From Malus domestica (taxonomy: Eukaryota; Streptophyta; Magnoliopsida; Rosales; Rosaceae), in assembly GCF_042453785.1 (NCBI RefSeq), contig NC_091667.1, forward strand, positions 34,154,001-34,218,000: a DNA stretch of 64,000 nucleotides. Direction: 5' to 3'. The number at the start of each line of letters is the position of its first letter. The first letter of the stretch is position 1. Of the stretch, positions 46,136 through 58,467 are shown in pieces. The notes below the pieces were generated by a model. That model ran no database searches and was not told the origin of the DNA. It saw nothing but the letters and a program-made list of their open reading frames with translations. The position numbers were made by a program, and so were the translations under genes.

Positions 46136-49100
46136 AGGAACTATAAATGGTTAGTCTTCAACAAGGATCACAAACAACATATCTTACATATAACATTACA
46201 AGAGTTGGCATTAAAAAGAGATCGCCCATACCTGGGAACCCATCTGTCCAGCAACAAAGACAGCAGCAACACCAATTGATAGATCTAGTGCAGGATGTGT
46301 TGACTGGTAACGCATAAGAATTCTTCTACTCACTCAAGACCTTATGTTCCAATGGTGATAGAACCCCTGATTACAGAACGTGTTCTTTGTGAGCAGGGAA
46401 TCCTTTATTATATTGAACTGAACTTCTCCAACTTCCATCTATCATGATGATTGGATAGCAACTGCTATGAACTGCAGCCATCAGTTTCCTTTGACGTGGA
46501 GCAATGCAAGCATCCTTATCACGTCCCATATCCCTTAATTCTAGGAGATCAGTTATTGACATGGCCATGACTCCTAATTGGTTTAAACCCACGTTTGGGT
46601 ATCCTTATCATGATATGTGTAAGTTCAAAACCTAACATTCTCCCACTTTTGAACTTCCACTTATCATGTTCCTTATGTGATCACTTAAGTCATGTCAACC
46701 ATACAACAACTCATATCTGCCATGAATAGTTTCAAAAGTTGAACCCCAGAAAATTAGTACTTCATAATTTGTACTAACACTCTGAAATCACATCCCCCAA
46801 AACTACTCATGCATGATATTAATAGAGCAAATAGACATATTTAACATGTCTATTATTTACACTCCCACTGATCAAACCAAACATCATTGTCAAGCCTTTG
46901 TTTGGCTCTAATGATAAGCCTTTTACAATAACCAGCTCATTAAACCTCGGTTTGATTAGTAATTCATCATTTCAAACACTACATATATATATAAAACAAC
47001 ATCAAATATGATACAATCATATCCGATCCTTTATCAAACTCCAATGAGTTTGCCTAATGCTTCCAACCAAGCCTAATTCTGCCTTATGCAGATAAACTAG
47101 TCATTGAGTGAATAACCATGACATGCAATTTATGTAACACCTTTGGGCAAGAGACATAAAATATCAGTTATGCAATCTTAATCATGCATCCTTATTTGCA
47201 TAGCTATTTCACAAAAATTTCAAGTTACAACTCAAATCATGTCTTTGGACAAGGGAACAAAGTTGACTTAAAACTTTTATAAAACACTACACACTATATC
47301 ACAGTTCAAGCCATTCACTATTTCTTTCTTTTGAAAGATTGGTCTTATGCAATGAACTGTCACTCATAAAATTCAATTAAGAATCCCTTGAACAAAATTT
47401 TCTAATAATTCCCACTTTGATGAAGATTTATTCAAACATTTGTTCAAGTATAGAGATTATTAGTGTTGAAAACCTGCATAAAACTATAGCATTTCAATTT
47501 GATTGTAGAAATCATCCAAACGTCAAATGAAAAACCAATTTTCTACACAAGTAAAATCTAATTATAGATTATTTTCACATGTATCAGGTTCAACCTTGCA
47601 ATCTACCAGCCAAATTCAAGTTCAACATAAAGTTACTAAGCTACAATCTACACCAATGGCTATTGCCAATACATACTTAGATATCAAGAAACTGATTTCA
47701 ATCAGATATCGATCATCATTTGCATGACTACCAATTATAGAATGATAAAAGCACAATGCTTACAATGTTTTAATCTCCAAACCATATATTCCTTTTCCTG
47801 CAGTGAATAAAACTTTGGCAGCAACATATGGCATTAGAACAATTAATCATGCTATAGAAAAAAAACTGTAGCAATCATCATACGAATTTTATACATGCAT
47901 AAAGCATTAGGATTTCTTATCACAAGTTCATAGCCGAGGTATTCACTGAAGAAGATATGGAAAAATAGTTGAGATGCATGCTTATAACATACCTTTAGTT
48001 AAAACTATAAGCAACCATTCATTCTTTATTGTACACCACCATTACAGGATCTTTTCATGCAATTATATCAAGTATATGGCAGCACACATGCAGTAGCACC
48101 ATCTGCTGTCTTCTGACAGCACGCATGGGAAAGATTTGTGTAACAAACATGGGAAAGAAGTCTGAAGGTTACACTTTAACAGTAACCACATGGGAATGCT
48201 TCTGACAGCGCACATGGGAAAGAATGAAGGCATTAGAATGATACCTCAGCATTTGCTTCTGCCCGCATAACACAACAGCGGCACAATCTCAAAACGTGAA
48301 GATTCCCAGTCCTTAAATCTATCCTGATACGCCAGTTGAAATCATCTGGAAAACTGTACGGACTATCTTAAGAAGACATGGAAAACTTGAAACAATCATT
48401 AGTGATTGTTAAATGCATGTTTATATCACACCTTTGGGCAAGAGATATAAACTGCCATTGACCTTCACTGTATAGCCATCATTCAAGGATCTTATCATGC
48501 AATTATTACAAGTCTTTGGACAAGAATATGGCCTGATCTACATGATGCCATACACTGATTAAAACTACCAATAATTTATACATCCCCTTCTTTGGAAAAG
48601 AATGTGAACATTACTTGAGTTTTAAACCACAAACATTCTTCCTTTACTGTAATCGAACAATGTTCTTGACATTTACTGCAAACCAAACTGTTAGTATAGT
48701 AGCAGAAAAGATAAAACTCAAAGTGATATAGTTCCAACAATATACGGATCATTATATTGATCACAACAGAAATAGATGAAAACTGCATTCTCACTGCAGC
48801 CAAACACATTGCATATGCAGATCATAAAGCCACTTCATCTTCCATTTTTAAATAAATGGGATATAATCATACTAATAAACTAATGAAAAACATCATTTGA
48901 CTAGTCATGTCCCAGAGCATGCACTCAATCTGTTGTTTAACGAGGAAACTTTACCAGAAGAATTACAGCAGCAGATAGCACACACACTGCAGTATAATTT
49001 TACCATACATTCTCGCAATGTTCATTTACACACCATCGTCTCGCAATGTTCATTTACACACCATCAACCGGTGCATGAAAATAGTTTATTTTCAACTTTA

Positions 49101-50174
49101 CTTGCATGCACCCAAGGAGATCAAGGAAGAAAAGTGAAATAAAAAAAACGCATGCTTATGAAGAGAAAAATTTACGAGCATGCAACATAGCACAAAAACA
49201 AACTACTCAAAATTTCCCTTCTTTGTAGAATTTGCCTAATTTTGTGTCTTTTCAACCAAGATGAACGCCACATGCAGGTTCTCTATGCAAAGATTGAGTT
49301 TCACAAGTTTGGTGATCGAATCATCTTTTTACTTGTTCTTGCATATATAAACAATCAAGAAACATTACAGGAACTTGCAATTAGGAATTAGGCAACAAGA
49401 TATCGAGGCAACCATGAACCAAGAAATCACAATAGTCATAAATAAATGCCTCAAAATAATAAATGAAATATCATTAACCAAGGCAGCCATGAAGTAGGGA
49501 ATTAGATGTTGTCATGAATCAAGGCAACAATCACCGATGCTAACATTAGGGGCTAGGTTGAGGCAATTTTCTTCCCCGTACAACAAATATTTCCAGTAAA
49601 TGATATAGGTATAAATGTTAAGATAATTAAGTTTGAATCCGATTAGACTAACCTTGCTCTGATACCAAATGTAGGAACTATAAATGGTTAGTCTTCAACA
49701 AGGATCACAAACAACATATCTTACATATAACATTACAAGAGTTGGCATTAAAAAGAGATCGCCCATACCTGGGAACCCATCTGTCCAGCAACAAAGACAG
49801 CAGCAACACCAATTGATAGATCTGGTGCAGGATGTGTTGACTGGTAACGCATAAGAATTCTTCTACTCACTCAAGACCTTATGTTCCAATGGTGATAGAA
49901 CCCCTGATTACAGAACGTGTTCTTTGTGAGCAGGGAATCCTTTATTATATTGAACTGAACTTCTCCAACTTCCATCTATCATGATGATTGGATAGCAACT
50001 GCTATGAACTGCAGCCATCAGTTTCCTTTGACGTGGAGCAATGCAAGCATCCTTATCACGTCCCATATCCCTTAATTCTAGGAGATCAGTTATTGACATG
50101 GCCATGACTCCTAATTGGTTTAAACCCACGTTTGGGTATCCTTATCATGATATGTGTAAGTTCAAAACCTAACA
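46133..50174 (-). mobile_element. Non-autonomous LTR retrotransposon, 4042 bp
   Basis: LTRs 46133-46637 and 49670-50174, both exactly 505 bp, TGTAGGAACT...ACCTAACA. I see one difference (GATCTAGTG against GATCTGGTG). On the minus strand the primer-binding site TTTGGTATCAGAGC (tRNA-iMet complement, 49656-49669) abuts the 5' LTR, and a purine tract AAAGTGGGAGAA precedes the 3' LTR (46638-46649). The target duplication TATAT is consistent but sits in a TA microsatellite. The 3-kb interior has no gag, protease or RT in any frame; it is spacer with short direct repeats. Transposition would need proteins from an autonomous relative. The nearly identical LTRs indicate a young insertion, later than the P450 duplication. 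Confidence 0.93.
46638..49669 (-). other. Non-coding interior of the 4-kb LTR element
   Basis: AT-rich and without a reading frame above about 80 codons. CTCGCAATGTTCATTTACACACCATC is present twice in tandem (49012-49065), and a CATGGGAAAGA motif recurs near 48126-48225. Confidence 0.8.
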
Positions 50175-52854
50175 TATATATATATATCAAACACAGTGTA
50201 TCAGAATAAAGTACTTAATATATTTTTTTCATTATAAATTAATGACGATCAAGCTCTTACTAACTCAGGTTAATAAGAAAAGGTGTGGTGCATTTTTTAA
50301 CTAGAATGTGTAATTCATAAACAAACCGGAAATAAGCAACTATTATGTTCCACAAAAATAATATAAACCTTAATTCGTGAAGCACATTTGTTCTTCTAGT
50401 GCTTTAACTTTAACTTCTTTTTTTTTATCAAACCCACTAATTATATTTCACATTCAATCAATGGTATACAGGCAATGGTGAGCTTAATGGTGGAGACCAC
50501 CACCAAAATGCTAGACAATTGGACGACCCTCGTAGATTCCGGCACTCAAGAATTCGACGTCGAGAGAGAAATCACGGCAACCGCTGGAGAGATCATCGCC
50601 AAAACCAGCTTTGGCATCAGCTACCAAAGTGGCCGGCTAGTGTTCGAAAAACTAAGAGCCTTGCAAACGACACTATTCAAAACGATCCGTTTCGTGGGAG
50701 TTCCTTTCGGGAAAATGATGCACCCTAAGAAAGCCGTAGAGGCCAGAAAACTTGGGCAAGGAATTAACCAATTGTTCTTGTCACTAATTGACGAAAGACG
50801 CAAAATGATCAGAGGGTCGGGGCCGCAGAACGACCTGCTTGGCTTGTTGCTTAAACGGACTGAACATGGAAGGTTTACAAAGTCCTTAACTACAAAAGAA
50901 GTTGTGGATGAGTGCAAGACATTCTTCTTTGAAGGTCATGAGACAACTGCATTGGCAATCACATGGACAATGTTGCTCCTGGCCACCCACCAGGATTGGC
51001 AAGATCAGTTGAGAGAGGAGATTAGGGAAGTGGTCGGAGACAAAGAAATTGACGTGAACATGCTTTCTGGACTAAAGAAGGTAAACCTTTTTTTCTCCTT
51101 TTTTTTTTTCATTCAATAAGATACGTTAATTAAACTCCGTAAGATTGTACAATAACAGATAAAAGATTATTCATAATTTAAACGTGAACTTCGTAAACAA
51201 AAGAATGCTTCTTTAATAAAAGACACGCTTCATAAACACTATCATGGGACAAACCAGAATACATAAAGTTACCCTTTTTTTCTTTTTATACGTCACACAT
51301 TTGTCTCGTCATATTATATCATGCATGTTATAAACTTATATATATATGGTGCATCAGAATTTCTATAAAGATAACGTCTAACGCTTATAATTCTATAAAT
51401 ATAGAACCAACGCATGGTTATGAAAGTACGTCGACCAAATACCGAGCTAATAGCTTGGTCCATAAATATTGGTCTTGTAGAGATTTTTTCAGCATGTCTG
51501 AAACACAATCACATACGTCATATGTCATTATACTTATATAATAACATATGACGTGCCACATCGTAATTAATTCGGTTTATGAAGAGATTTTTCAGTATGT
51601 TGAGAACACAACTCGCTACACTAATTATCATAATACAAGTGGTTGGATATACTTGAAGAAAAAATTTCAATTATTTGTATAAGAAACTTGGTGTACCGAA
51701 CCGTATTCCCAGCTTTTGTTCAGACATATTTGGTCAAATGGTCAGCGTTCAAACAACAGAGTCATTTCCACGCTCTTTGTCACGTGAGAAAGGTGCTCAT
51801 GATATTCCCATTGCATCCTTTTTGCTCAAGAAAAACACGTCACTGTCACACATAATAACAGAGCAACAATTTTTTGTATGTGTGCGGATGCCACCTTGCA
51901 ATACCCCAGTGGCTTCACCGTCCAATCAGTAATCAAGCATCTTAAGTTCTTAATAATGATTAGAGAACTAATCGCTTGTGATTAATTTAATCATGCAGAT
52001 GGGATGGGTGATGATGAACGAAGTCTTGCGGCTATACCCTTCAGCACCAAATGAACAAAGGCAAGCCAAAGCCGACATTCAAGTGAGCCACGACCTGTCG
52101 ATTGCGAGTGGAACAAACATGTGGATTGACATCGTCGGCATGCACCACGACCCGGCCCTGTGGGACGACGACGTCAACGAGTTCAAGCCGGAGAGGTTCA
52201 AGGACAACATCCACGGGGGGTGCAAGCACGAGATGGGGTACTTGCCTTTTGGGTTTGGAGGGAGAATGTGCATTGGTAGAAACTTGACTTTCTTGGAGTA
52301 CAAGATAGTTCTAACCCTAATTCTATCTAGGTTTTCATTTACCATCTCTCCAACATTCTGCCCCTTCTATTGTCCTATCTCTGAGACCTTCCGATGGCCT
52401 GCCTCTAGTACTCCAACCCCTCTAGACACCTGGGCCCTACGTTTTATTTGTTAATAATTGTTTTCAAGTGGTATTTCATTGTAAGCTATATTGAGTATTT
52501 GAAAATTAGTGGCATTGATATACTGAATAAAAGCAAAGGAAACAAATACCATTACATTTCAACGAGCAAAGAATACGACCGAACCGGTCTTTTAATTTGT
52601 AGTCCTTCTTTCAGTGCAAAATATGTTATAAGTCTCAAGGGGACGACTCTTTTAGGACCCGAGAGTTTTATGTCACTATGAAGCCAAAAGATGAGTATAA
52701 TCACAAGCATTACATATCCACATGGTAGCGAGAAACGATCATTTTAATGTCATACAAACTATCCTTTAAGACTAGCTCACTCAGTAACGGGGTCTAGCAA
52801 ATTTTATTGTGATCTTGCTATTCATATTAATCTGATCTATGAGAACTAAAATGG

Positions 52855-52977
52855 AGTAACTCTAAAAAAGAGGTAAACTCGGTGGAAAGCGAACATGCAT
52901 TCATTGCCTCTCATGTGTCGCCAAATGTTGCCGACTGATCTCATCGAGCAAGGAAATCTTCAGGTCGTAGAACTATT
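52855..52977 (-). pseudogene. TPP2: TPP2 last-exon fragment after P450-B
   Basis: Matches 60387-60497 of the intact gene from the stop codon upstream, with substitutions that change conserved residues (for example the tryptophan before QHL is lost). It breaks at GTAGAAC near 52977 and resumes at about 53724 (CTTCTTCTTGGGAGGCTCCC), so an insertion of about 750 bp splits the exon. Confidence 0.85.
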
Positions 52978-53032
52978 AAACTAAACATGGTAAATACCAA
53001 AAATATATATGACAATATTTGTGAATTTCTTA

Positions 53033-53315
53033 AGGTCTCTTTGGTATCTTATTTGAAATTTTTTTATCATTTTTCAAAACATTTCTTGAAAATAATTTTC
53101 TTTAAGACTAAAAAACTTGACTGATTCGCGATTTAAAATTTTTATATTTTACGACTTAAATTAGACAAAGAGATCTAAAAAGAGAGGGTTGCAGGAGATG
53201 GAGAAAGAGGAGAGAGGAGGAAAGAAAGTAAGAGATGATTGAAGGAAAGAGAAAGAAGAGAGAGGATCAAACGAGATAGAGAGAAAGAAGAGTAAGAGAA
53301 AAAATCGAGAGAATG

Positions 53316-53352
<37 letters not shown>

Positions 53353-53566
53353 GAGTGAGAGGGGATGAGGGAGATAAAAGAAATGAGTGAGTTTAAGTTT
53401 AAAAATTCTAAAAACTCACTTTTTATGTTTAATAGACTATATTTTTTAGTTAGTTTTGCGTTCAGTTTTTGAAAATAATCATAGCAAACAAGTTTTTAAG
53501 GCCTAAAGCTTGAAAATTGTTTTTGAGTTTAAAAGGTTGGATTCAAGTAGAGTACCAAACAGACCC
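53033..53566. mobile_element. MITE with TTA target duplication (PIF/Harbinger-like)
   Basis: Edges AGGTCTCTTTGGTA and (inverted) GGGTCTGTTTGGTA, flanked by TTA on both sides (53030-53032, 53567-53569). The interior contains a long AG-rich tract and (GA)n. A related, right-truncated copy lies at 56716-57050, and relatives flank unit P. Confidence 0.75.
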
Positions 53567-53723
53567 TTATATATTCATTAATCTCCAAAGTGGAGTATAT
53601 ATAAGAGTTATAATTGGTATTACATATGTATTTCATCAATGCGGGACAACAACTACTATTTTTTTTTTTTTTTAATGAACAGACTATATTTACACTTTAA
53701 CTAATATCTAACTCGCAACAAGA

Positions 53724-53830
53724 ACTTCTTCTTGGGAGGCTCCCCATCACCTTGGAAGACAGTATAGTGAGTTCTCGATCAGCTTTTATAAGTATGGAGA
53801 AACGATCTCAGATTAAAAGGTACGTATATT
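53724..53830 (-). pseudogene. TPP2: TPP2 exon remainder and intron piece
   Basis: The first 30 bp continue the last exon broken at 52977. From AGTATAGTGAGTTCTC the sequence matches 61178-61240, so the segment corresponding to about 60530-61177 was lost. Confidence 0.75.
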
Positions 53831-55560
53831 AAAAAGTACGCATATCTCATATTATATGGCACTTACTTCACGTGAGTTGTGGTCTGATGTTGATATTAGT
53901 AGTCTACACTTTTTGTTTTACAGTTAAAAATTCTTTCTCTTCTGGTTCATGCAGCTGCAAGATCAAATTGAAGACGGAGCTGAATGTAATCTTGAAACCA
54001 TTATAAATATATGCATCCTGTCACTCAGTACTACAATCTGATGATATTTCTCTTTACTTATAAGTAAGAGGTTTTCGGTTCGAATCTCATAAATGACGAA
54101 TTTGATACCAAATTATATAGCCCATTGTGTGGCTTAACCGAACTCCTCTTTCTCCTACTGTTGGAGGGTATGCCATCAAAGTGAAATCCTAGGTTCTTAA
54201 GTTTTACATGGTTTCTAGAGCAATCCTTGTTTTTTTCGCTTTCATGGTTGAAACAACGACAATCCTTCTCAAACCATCAACTCCACACACACCCCAACAA
54301 CAACCCTTTCCATCCCTTTTCATCCTCCATGACTTCACATTTCATAGGATAGTTACTTACATCTATGAAACTGGAAAAAAAAAAATCCATCAGAACTATA
54401 GGTAACATATTCATGGAATTTGATGTAACGAATGCTTTGAAAATACAAACACAACTTTAATAAATAAAAGAATAGAAAGAAATTTAACTATTTTAAGCAC
54501 TCAAATTTACATAAAGAAACATCGTAATAAATTAAAAAGAATATAAATACTTAGCCAATGACACTAATTTGTAGCTAGTAAAATACACTTGCACTTTTTG
54601 CATGTTGTTTCTTGATCTATAAAAGTTTCTCCTTTCTATTTCCACTAACAAAACAAAAACTGACATGTGAGGTACACCAGACAAGCTTTCCATATGCATC
54701 AATTTTTTGAGGAGGTTTTTATATAAACCAAAATTATCCTATGAAAAGAAATATTGCTTCTTGATCCATAAAAGTTTCTCTTTTTTATTTCCACTGAGGA
54801 AACGAAAACCGGCATATGAGATCCACCAGACAAGCTTTCCATCTGCATCAATTTTTGGAGGAAGTTTTTAAATAAACCAAAAGTATTCTATGAAAAGAAA
54901 AAGAAGAGATATTTAGAGATGCTCAAAACTATCACATTTAACAAAATGCAGAGCATATAACACAAATTTCCAGTTTCTAGCAACCTAGCTCCAAAATTGA
55001 GATGAAAAATGTTATTTCTAGGCTCGGTTTCCACCAACAAATAAGTTCAGACAGAAGCTTCTCCAAGATATCTTTCTTTATATCTTTCTTTATATTTGTG
55101 AAATAATCTTCAAAACGTTAACTGTCGGTGAATGAGAAATGATCTCCTAGATAATTAAACAAAACAAAATCGTTACACACATAGTTGATAACGTCCAGAC
55201 ATGTTTCGAATTTCGAATGAGAAAATTATCTCTCAGATAATTAAACACAAATGGTGACTAACATAGTTGATCAACATCCACCCAAAATTCCGAATTTCGA
55301 ATGCGACATTAATTATCTCCTAGATAATTAAACACAAATGGTAATTAACGTACTTAATCAACATTTACACAAGTTTCGATTTTCTATTGAGACATAAATT
55401 ATATCCGAGATAATCAAATACAAGTGGTAGGTAGTTATTCAACATTCTCACAAGTTCCGAATTTCGTCATTCAATTCAGGATATGCGTTTAAATAAAAAC
55501 CCTAAAAAAACCCAAATGCATGTAAATAAAAAGACAAAGTTTCTTTCCACATGCAGTACT
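53830..55560. other. AT-rich intergenic DNA
   Basis: No gene is seen. Near 54010-54140, GTAAGAGGTTTTCGGTTCGAATCTC has a good pol III B-box (GGTTCGAATC) and an A-box-like CACTCAGTACT, so a tRNA-derived SINE remnant is possible. Two similar segments of about 110 bp lie at 54600-54740 and 54755-54890 (CATAAAAGTTTCTC, GACAAGCTTTCCAT). Four ATTATCTC-ATAATTAAACA-type repeats occur at 55130-55420. Confidence 0.4.
54605..54885. repeat. Direct repeat, two units of about 140 bp
   Basis: GATCTATAAAAGTTTCTCC...CACCAGACAAGCTTTCCAT...GAGGAGGTTTTTATATAAACC at 54613 recurs with substitutions at 54761. Confidence 0.7.
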
Positions 55561-55564
55561 ACCA

Positions 55565-56105
55565 TTTACCTGTGAGAAAGATGAAGCGGAGAAGTTGAGG
55601 CCGTTGATTGTGACAGTGGCAGAAAAGCTGATGTGGTCGAGGCCAACCTTGGTGGCCGGCAACTACCATTTGTGGTGCTGGCATATCCCCTGAAAGTCTG
55701 AAACTATAAGACGTAATGGAGAAATACAGAAATCTTCAAGAAAAGAAAGTAATACAAAACGAATAGCAAAATCCTTGAATGAGATACCTGAAGTCTTTTT
55801 CTTTCCTATCCCTTCCATTCCAAGAAGCTTCGCAGTTGAAGACATCTCTCCAGATATATCATTTTTAATTCGTTCATCGCAAAATCTGAAAATATGGTAT
55901 AAATATTAAGTAAAACTTAGCATTGAATTTAAACTAAACTTTGAAATAGCAAGTCGATAGAATCAACAGAACGTTTAGCAAAAAAAGAGACTTAGACATG
56001 GTGATTAAACTGCTGATTATCTTAGAGATATGAGAAAAAATATTGAATATTCTAACCTCGAACAGCAACAGGCGAGCCCTGTATAATATAAATGAAAATA
56101 GTTGA
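55565..56105 (-). pseudogene. Unrecognised exon-like segments
   Basis: Minus-strand pieces with plausible borders: about 56083-56060 (GSPVAVRG), about 55890-55790 (FCDERIKNDISGEMSSTAKL, then LGMEGIGKKKT) and about 55690-55572 (either MPAPQMVVAGHQ or KVGLDHISFSATVTINGLNF, by frame). A TATA-like TTATAAATAAC lies near 56155. I do not recognise the protein, and no start-to-stop model works. It could be a decayed gene piece or a small unknown gene. Confidence 0.3.
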
Positions 56106-56159
56106 TTAGCTGTAGAGACTGATGAGAAAGTTCCATCCCAGTAGAGCTGTTATTTATAA

Positions 56160-56950
56160 TCGGTTTTTTTTATCTAGGGGTAAGAGTCCTTGCTGGGAGA
56201 TGCGACCAATCGAGTCGGAGTTTACGGAAATGCCCCTATTATTAGTTTGGTAACCTTTGTAAACCAATGGGATCCTCTCCGGATCTTTTGGTGAGAATCA
56301 TGAGAATCCGTGAATTATGTCTGTTCATCGTACATTATGCTGTCAGTTTTGTTCGGTACTGTTTATGTTTAATTTTAAATAAAAATATCAATGACTTATG
56401 ACCGCACAATGTACGATTCACGAATTTCCGAGATCCTCACAAAGAGGATCCGGCGAAAATCCGGATTCCTTTGTAAAAGGGTCTATGAGGAATATCAATG
56501 AAATTATCTTTAAATTTAGGCCTAATTAGCTAAATTGTCTTCGTGGTGATATAGTACTCGGAAGACAGCTTAATGGTAAAAAATTTGAATTTAAATCTTT
56601 GTGGTGAAGTTCGTTAGAATTTAAGTCCAAAATCAAAATTCGAATTATAGTCTTAGCAACAACTTTTTGAAAAGCATACAACAAGAAAGGACTCTTGATG
56701 ATTTACATATTTCTTAAGGTCTGTTTGATATTTTATTTAAATTTTTTTTATCATTTTTCAAAACATTTCTTGAAAATAATTTTTTTTAAGACTCAAAAAC
56801 TTGATTGATTCGCGATTTAAAATTTTTATATTTTACGACTTAAGCTAGACAAAGAGATCTAAAAATAAGGGGTTGCAGGAAAGAGAGAAAGAGGAGAGAG
56901 GATCAAACGAGATAGAGATGAAGAAGAGTAAGAGAAAGAATTGAGAGAAA

Positions 56951-56997
<47 letters not shown>

Positions 56998-57450
56998 GAG
57001 TGAGAGGGGAGGAGGGAAATAAAAGAAATGAGTGAGTTTAAGTTTAAAAAACACGACTGGAGCGCGGTTCAGCCCTTCCTCTCACCGGAAAAGTAGTCCA
57101 AGAGCGAGTAGTTGCCCTTCTGGTCAATCAGATCTAGGCAAGATTGGGCAAGACTAGAGGGAGCTGGGTAGCAAAACTTGGTTTATGTTTAGAACGGAAT
57201 CTGAAAAGTGTAGTTGCAGAACACATCTACAACACGCGAAGAAGATGATGGTCTTGATATTTCCACACGGCGCCGTTTGGTTTTTGCTTATTTTTCATTT
57301 GTTTATCTTATTTCCTCTATCTCAACTGACCCCAGATGCTAACATTTCGTCTCATTTCCCCTTTTTTTTCTCTTACCTCGCCATCTTCAAACTCTCTTTA
57401 TTATCCTTATTTCTTTTTTAACGATTTATTTGTATTCCACCTTATTTTAT
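56160..57450. other. Repeat-rich spacer
   Basis: 56175-56215 resembles 35143-35200 of unit Q. 56716-57050 is a truncated relative of the MITE at 53033, with a (GA)n run at 56958-56992. No gene is seen. Confidence 0.45.
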
Positions 57451-57453
57451 TAT

Positions 57454-57610
57454 GAGAGTTTTAACTAAAAGTCCATGGTACTATTCACTTTAACGAAAAA
57501 CCACATTTTTACATTAAAAAGTCAAAACTGGTACAATTCACTTTACCCTTTATTTTTTCCTTATCGTTAAAATTTAAAGTTTTCAAATCATTTTCATTAG
57601 TTTTCATTTT
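57454..57610. mobile_element. MITE, family 1 (reverse copy)
   Basis: Starts GAGAGTTTTAACTAAAAG, contains GTACTATTCACTTTAACGA and ends ATTTTCATTAGTTTTCA. It is inverted relative to the copies at 17168 and 21942. Confidence 0.8.
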
Positions 57611-57614
57611 TATT

Positions 57615-58030
57615 ATTATACTTCTGTCTCTGTTATCTTTCTTTCTTTTCTTATTTAAGACCCACCATATTTTGTATCATATCAATATGCCCTTTCCAAA
57701 AATTACAACTCAACCACAATAACTTTGAATTTGATTATGCTTTTGTCCATACATTCGTGAGTATGAAAAATAATTAATAAAATAAGGAAACATAAGAAGT
57801 TGAATTTAAACTCAGAGGTCTATATATATTCAACACATCTTAACTAAGGGTATTCGGTCATTTCACAATGAATACATTTATTTTTTTAGGTATAAGTTAT
57901 AACAGACATTAATATTATCTACTATCTAAAATGATTTTATTGTCAACATTTTTTAAGATTTTTTGTTCTGTAAAATTTCACCCCTCCTCCCGTCACTTCC
58001 TGACTTCGCCACTGTGTCTCTGTGTGTGTG
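57615..58030. other. AT-rich spacer
   Basis: No gene or element is recognised. Confidence 0.4.
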
Positions 58031-58467
58031 TGTGAGAGAGAGAGAGAGCGAAACGGCAGCAATGAGGAAATGTGAACGGCACGGCTGAAGCTCCACTTAT
58101 ATAGCAGCCCGTTAGGGTTCCCACGACATTTAACCCGTTTCGCATAAATTGCTGTAGATTACTTAATACCTCGAATACTTTAACTGTAAAATCTTTGTTT
58201 AAAAAATATATAAAATCAAGATCTTACAGTAGAAATACTGAAAATACAGATAATCGGGGCACCTAATACATGAGTATTTGCATGGTTTTGTGTTTGAACT
58301 TTGGACTGTTTTCTAATCATGACGTAGACAATCATTGCTTTATCTGAGAAAGTCTTGCAGACGAATCTCTCCTCATAAATTTGAAATCTTTACGTGGAGA
58401 TTCTTCCCATCCATTTTTGGCGTTGCTCGACTTAATTCAAGGGTAGTGTTATTTTTATTTATTTATT

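Larger units (their letters stand above)
45405..52454 (+). pseudogene. Cytochrome P450 copy B, broken
   Basis: The same four exons as P450-A: about 45405-45680, 45802-46033, 50472-51080 and 51999-52454. Breaks: a 7-nt insertion in exon 1 near 45500 (AATTTCC duplicated next to TTCCAGTTC) shifts the frame to a stop at 45581. A 1-nt insertion in exon 2 near 45957 leads to a stop at 45977. A 5-nt loss near 52362 replaces the C-terminal tail. Exon 4 also has an in-frame ATG triplication (one extra Met before NEVLR). The I-helix motif reads EGHETTA instead of GGHETTA. Exon 3 is intact and the heme loop is unchanged. Intron 2 is enlarged by a 4-kb LTR element. It cannot encode a full enzyme. Confidence 0.95.
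38095..52855. repeat. Segmental duplication unit P, copy B
   Basis: The second copy of the 24295-30915 unit, expanded by a Copia element and a 4-kb LTR element. The left breakpoint near 38082 joins unit P directly to TPP2-intron-like sequence of unit Q. Confidence 0.92.

Noticed and set aside
46371-46592. 73-codon frame, identical at 49908-50129
   Set aside because: It lies within both LTRs of one element. The repeat itself explains the duplication and no retroelement protein matches it.
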